Positions 13,143-15,435 of a DNA stretch of 15,435 nt are shown in pieces. The stretch's first letter is position 1; each line of letters begins with the position of its first letter. The position numbers were made by a program, and so were the translations under genes. The notes under the pieces were generated by a model. That model made no database searches. It worked only from the letters and a program-made list of their open reading frames with translations, and was not told the DNA's origin. Source of the DNA: Oxalobacteraceae bacterium (GTDB taxonomy: Bacteria > Pseudomonadota > Gammaproteobacteria > Burkholderiales > Burkholderiaceae_D); NCBI GenBank assembly GCA_947487325.1, contig CANKWG010000028.1:1-15435 (forward strand). Reading direction: 5' to 3'.

Positions 13143-13957
13143 AAAAAACAGTACGTGCACTGGTTGGCGTTGCGGCATTGACGTTCACGCTGGTGTCCTG
13201 CCAATCGGTTAAAACAACCAATGCGGGTTTGGTCGGTGTGGATCGCGAGCAGCGTATGGCCGTATCGGCCAAAGCCATCGAAGAAAGTGCGAACAAACAG
13301 TACGCACAGTTGATGGCGCAGGCCGATAAAAAGGGCAAGCGCAACAGCGATTCTGCGCAATACACGCGCGTGCGCGCGATCGCAGACAGGTTGATCTTGC
13401 AGGTTCCGACATTCCGGCAGGATGCGAGTCGATGGCAGTGGGAGTTCAACTTATTGACATCGCCCGAGGTCAATGCCTGGTGCATGCCGGGCGGCCAAAT
13501 CGCTGTCTACACCGGCTTGATTGAAAAACTCAATATCACCGACGATGAGTTAGCCGCAGTGATAGGGCATGAAATTGCGCACGCACTGCGCGAGCATTCG
13601 CGCGAGCGCGCGTCCGAGCAGGTGGTCGCCAATGTGGGCATCACGATTCTCGCGACGGTCGCTGGTGTGGGTAGCATCGGGCAGCAGGGCATGGAATACG
13701 CTTACCAGGGCTTGCTCGGCTTGCCCAATTCCAGAGCACATGAGACCGAGGCTGACCGTATTGGTGTCGAATTAGCGGCGAGGGCGGGCTACGATCCCCG
13801 TGCTGCCATCTCCCTTTGGGAAAAAATGGGCGAGGTTGGCGGCAAGGAACCGCCCAAGTTCATGTCCACCCACCCCGCGCGCTCAGACCGTGTGCGTGAT
13901 CTAACGGTGTACTCCGAGCGGGTCATGCCGCTCTACAAAGAGGCCCGCGCCCGTTAG
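13139..13957 (+). CDS. M48 family metalloprotease, predicted outer-membrane lipoprotein (LoiP/YggG-like)
   Basis: A 272-residue zinc metallopeptidase. The start is the TTG at 13139 (TTGA overlap with the MFS stop) because it gives a clean lipoprotein signal (MKKTVRALVGVAALTFTLVS before C21) and has GGGAGAG upstream; the frame extends further back to 13022, but only inside the MFS gene. HEIAH (H144, E145, H148) is the zinc site, the third ligand is in HETEADRIG (201-209), and STHP with H245 matches the regulatory histidine loop of BepA-type enzymes. A Gly/Ala hydrophobic stretch (165-180) is the usual active-site plug helix. Residue +2 after the cysteine is Gln, so outer-membrane sorting is expected. 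It lacks the TPR domain of BepA, hence LoiP-like, with a likely role in envelope protein quality control. Confidence 0.9.
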   Translation: MKKTVRALVGVAALTFTLVSCQSVKTTNAGLVGVDREQRMAVSAKAIEESANKQYAQLMAQADKKGKRNSDSAQYTRVRAIADRLILQVPTFRQDASRWQWEFNLLTSPEVNAWCMPGGQIAVYTGLIEKLNITDDELAAVIGHEIAHALREHSRERASEQVVANVGITILATVAGVGSIGQQGMEYAYQGLLGLPNSRAHETEADRIGVELAARAGYDPRAAISLWEKMGEVGGKEPPKFMSTHPARSDRVRDLTVYSERVMPLYKEARAR

Positions 13958-14038
13958 TCAGGGTGATCGAGAGGTCCTTTTCGTCGCTGCAGCCGCCCTC
14001 GAGAGCCAGTGCCGAAACGGCTTTCCACCCCTTGGCTA

Positions 14039-14047
14039 TGGCATAAT
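14039..14047 (+). promoter_or_regulatory. leuC: Candidate extended -10 promoter of leuC
   Basis: TGGCATAAT is an extended -10 (TG, one base, CATAAT). Transcription would begin near 14054, leaving a leader of about 40 bases before the leuC ATG at 14095. No good -35 is visible, which is tolerable for an extended -10. The small GCCGAAACGGC hairpin (14011-14021) lies just upstream and may serve as the end of the preceding transcript. Confidence 0.45.
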
Positions 14048-14064
14048 CGCGGGCTGTTTTCCTC

Positions 14065-14089
14065 GATCAGGCGCGCCCTGCGCGCGATC
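14065..14089 (+). promoter_or_regulatory. leuC: GC-rich hairpin abutting the leuC start codon
   Basis: GCGCGC (14071-14076) pairs with GCGCGC (14080-14085) across a CCT loop. GATC (14065-14068) pairs with GATC (14086-14089) across a 2-base AG bulge. The 10-bp stem ends 5 bases before the leuC ATG, where a ribosome binding site should be; none is visible. It would be expected to affect ribosome access, though no regulator or ligand is known from the sequence. Confidence 0.45.
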
Positions 14090-14094
14090 CCGCC

Positions 14095-15435
14095 ATGGCC
14101 CAAACTCTCTACGACAAACTCTGGCAGTCCCACGTGGTGCATACCGCCGAGGACGGCACGACCATTCTTTACATTGACCGGCATCTGGTACACGAAGTCA
14201 CCAGTCCGCAGGCCTTCGAAGGCCTGAAGCTGGCAGGTCGCAAACCCTGGCGAATTGCGGCGAATCTTGCGGTCGCTGACCACAACGTACCCACCACGCA
14301 CCGGGCAGAGGGCATTGCTGATCCGATATCGCGACTGCAGGTCGAAACGCTGGATGACAATGCGCGCGAATACGGCCTCACCTATTTCAATATGCGCGAT
14401 AAGCGCCAAGGTATCGTTCATGTGATCGGACCGGAGCAGGGCGCAACGCTGCCCGGCATGACGGTGGTGTGCGGCGATTCACATACGTCTACCCATGGCG
14501 CGTTCGCTTGTCTTGCACACGGTATCGGTACCTCCGAAGTCGAGCATGTGCTTGCCACACAAACCCTGCTAGCCAAAAAATCAAAAGCCATGCTGGTACA
14601 GGTCGAAGGCCGCCTTGGTGCGGGTGTCACTGCTAAAGATATTGTTTTGGCTGTCATCGGCAAGATAGGCACAGCGGGCGGTACGGGCTACGCGATCGAG
14701 TTCGGGGGCTCGGCCATCCGCGCCTTGTCCATGGAAGGTCGCATGACTGTTTGCAATATGGCGATCGAAGCGGGTGCACGCGCCGGCATGATCGCCGTTG
14801 ATGACACCACGATCAACTACGTCAAGGGCAGACCATTTTCGCCCGTGGGCCCGCACTGGGAGCAGGCAGTCACTTACTGGCGCACGTTGCATTCCGATCC
14901 GGATGCAAAATTTGATGCAGTCGTCATGATTGATGCGGCAGATATTCGTCCTCAAGTGACTTGGGGTACATCACCAGAGATGGTGGTCGCCGTGGATGAT
15001 CGCGTGCCCGACCCCGACAAAGAAAAAGATCCCGTCAAGCGCGATGCGATCGAGAAGGCGCTGGTCTACATGGGTCTCAAGCCCAATACCGCCATCAATG
15101 ATATTCGCATCGACAAGGTATTTATTGGTTCTTGCACGAACTCGCGGATTGAAGATTTGCGTGCTGCTGCTGCCGTCGTGCGCGGTAAATTCCGCGCGTC
15201 GAATGTGAAGCTCGCGATGGTGGTGCCAGGCTCGGGTCTCGTCAAGGAGCAAGCCGAGCGCGAGGGATTAGACAAAATCTTTCGTGATGCAGGTTTTGAA
15301 TGGCGCGAACCCGGTTGCTCGATGTGCTTGGCGATGAATGCCGATCGTCTTGAGCCCGGTGAACGATGCGCCTCTACGTCCAATCGAAATTTCGAGGGAC
15401 GCCAGGGCGCGGGTGGAAGAACGCATCTGGTCAGC
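14095..15435 (+). CDS. leuC: 3-isopropylmalate dehydratase large subunit, 3' end outside window
   Basis: The first 447 codons of LeuC, which with LeuD isomerises 2-isopropylmalate to 3-isopropylmalate in leucine synthesis using a 4Fe-4S cluster. The family's usual length is about 466-470 residues, so only around 20 are missing. Cluster cysteines are C347 (FIGSCTNSR) and C408 and C411 (EPGCSMCLAMN). The aconitase-fold motifs VCGDSHTSTHGAF (125-137), IEFGGSAI (201-208), AIEAGARAGMIAVDD (223-237) and SNRNFEGRQGAGGRTHLVS are intact. The N-terminus MAQTLYDKLWQSHVV and DRHLVHEVTSPQAFEGL fix the start at ATG 14095 despite the lack of a Shine-Dalgarno sequence. leuD would be expected a short way beyond the window. 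It has a probable own promoter and a hairpin at its start codon. Confidence 0.96.
   Translation, partial: MAQTLYDKLWQSHVVHTAEDGTTILYIDRHLVHEVTSPQAFEGLKLAGRKPWRIAANLAVADHNVPTTHRAEGIADPISRLQVETLDDNAREYGLTYFNMRDKRQGIVHVIGPEQGATLPGMTVVCGDSHTSTHGAFACLAHGIGTSEVEHVLATQTLLAKKSKAMLVQVEGRLGAGVTAKDIVLAVIGKIGTAGGTGYAIEFGGSAIRALSMEGRMTVCNMAIEAGARAGMIAVDDTTINYVKGRPFSPVGPHWEQAVTYWRTLHSDPDAKFDAVVMIDAADIRPQVTWGTSPEMVVAVDDRVPDPDKEKDPVKRDAIEKALVYMGLKPNTAINDIRIDKVFIGSCTNSRIEDLRAAAAVVRGKFRASNVKLAMVVPGSGLVKEQAEREGLDKIFRDAGFEWREPGCSMCLAMNADRLEPGERCASTSNRNFEGRQGAGGRTHLVS

Noticed and set aside
10745..15435. The window's right half as a novel operon linking aroC, transporter, protease and leuC
   Set aside because: Gaps with terminator-like or promoter-like sequence separate aroC, the MFS–M48 pair and leuC; these look like ordinary adjacent housekeeping genes.

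Overview
The window looks like ordinary chromosomal DNA from a betaproteobacterium, probably Burkholderiales. The gene content supports this: a WrbA–DUF2069–YihY neighbourhood, aroC beside two MFS transporters, a CBS protein, and leuC. The proteins also resemble that group, and GC content is moderate to high by eye. Coding density is high, several genes overlap by 1-14 bases, and I see no insertion sequence, phage gene, CRISPR array, tRNA or rRNA. Two genes run off the edges: an NAD(P)-dependent 3-hydroxyacid dehydrogenase at the left (minus strand) and leuC at the right (plus strand).

Layout. Bases 1-2452 hold a divergent pair: a 3-hydroxyisobutyrate/tartronate-semialdehyde-reductase-type dehydrogenase (minus) and a D-xylonate-dehydratase-type IlvD/Edd enzyme (plus). 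About 270 bp separate them, with a cluster of GGTCA/TGACC half-sites next to the likely dehydratase promoter. Bases 2466-5374 are a minus-strand operon in the order wrbA, DUF2069 membrane protein, FAD-linked D-2-hydroxyacid dehydrogenase, DUF4124 exported protein. It is divergent from a YihY-family membrane protein gene (5414-6699) that is split into two reading frames at a 4-base ATGA overlap. The 3' end of yihY overlaps an alpha/beta hydrolase gene tail to tail. That hydrolase gene lies 3 bases downstream of an O-acetylhomoserine sulfhydrylase gene (metY type) on the minus strand.

From 8927 the plus strand carries a tandem-CBS protein whose stop codon overlaps the start of an LplT-like MFS transporter. 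These are followed by aroC (chorismate synthase), an HcaT-like MFS transporter, a TTG-started M48 metalloprotease lipoprotein, and leuC (3-isopropylmalate dehydratase large subunit).

How the genes relate. Three are amino-acid biosynthesis genes: aroC (aromatic), metY (methionine/cysteine) and leuC (leucine). The left end looks like sugar-acid or hydroxyacid metabolism. If the dehydratase acts on xylonate, the neighbouring reductase and FAD-dependent hydroxyacid dehydrogenase would fit downstream two- and three-carbon acids, but this is inference. I found no convincing undescribed multi-gene system. The points most worth a second look are the split yihY, the half-site cluster at 481-527, the GC-rich hairpin abutting the leuC start, the symmetric -10 element shared by wrbA and yihY with a possibly leaderless wrbA mRNA, and the overlapping CBS–transporter pair.
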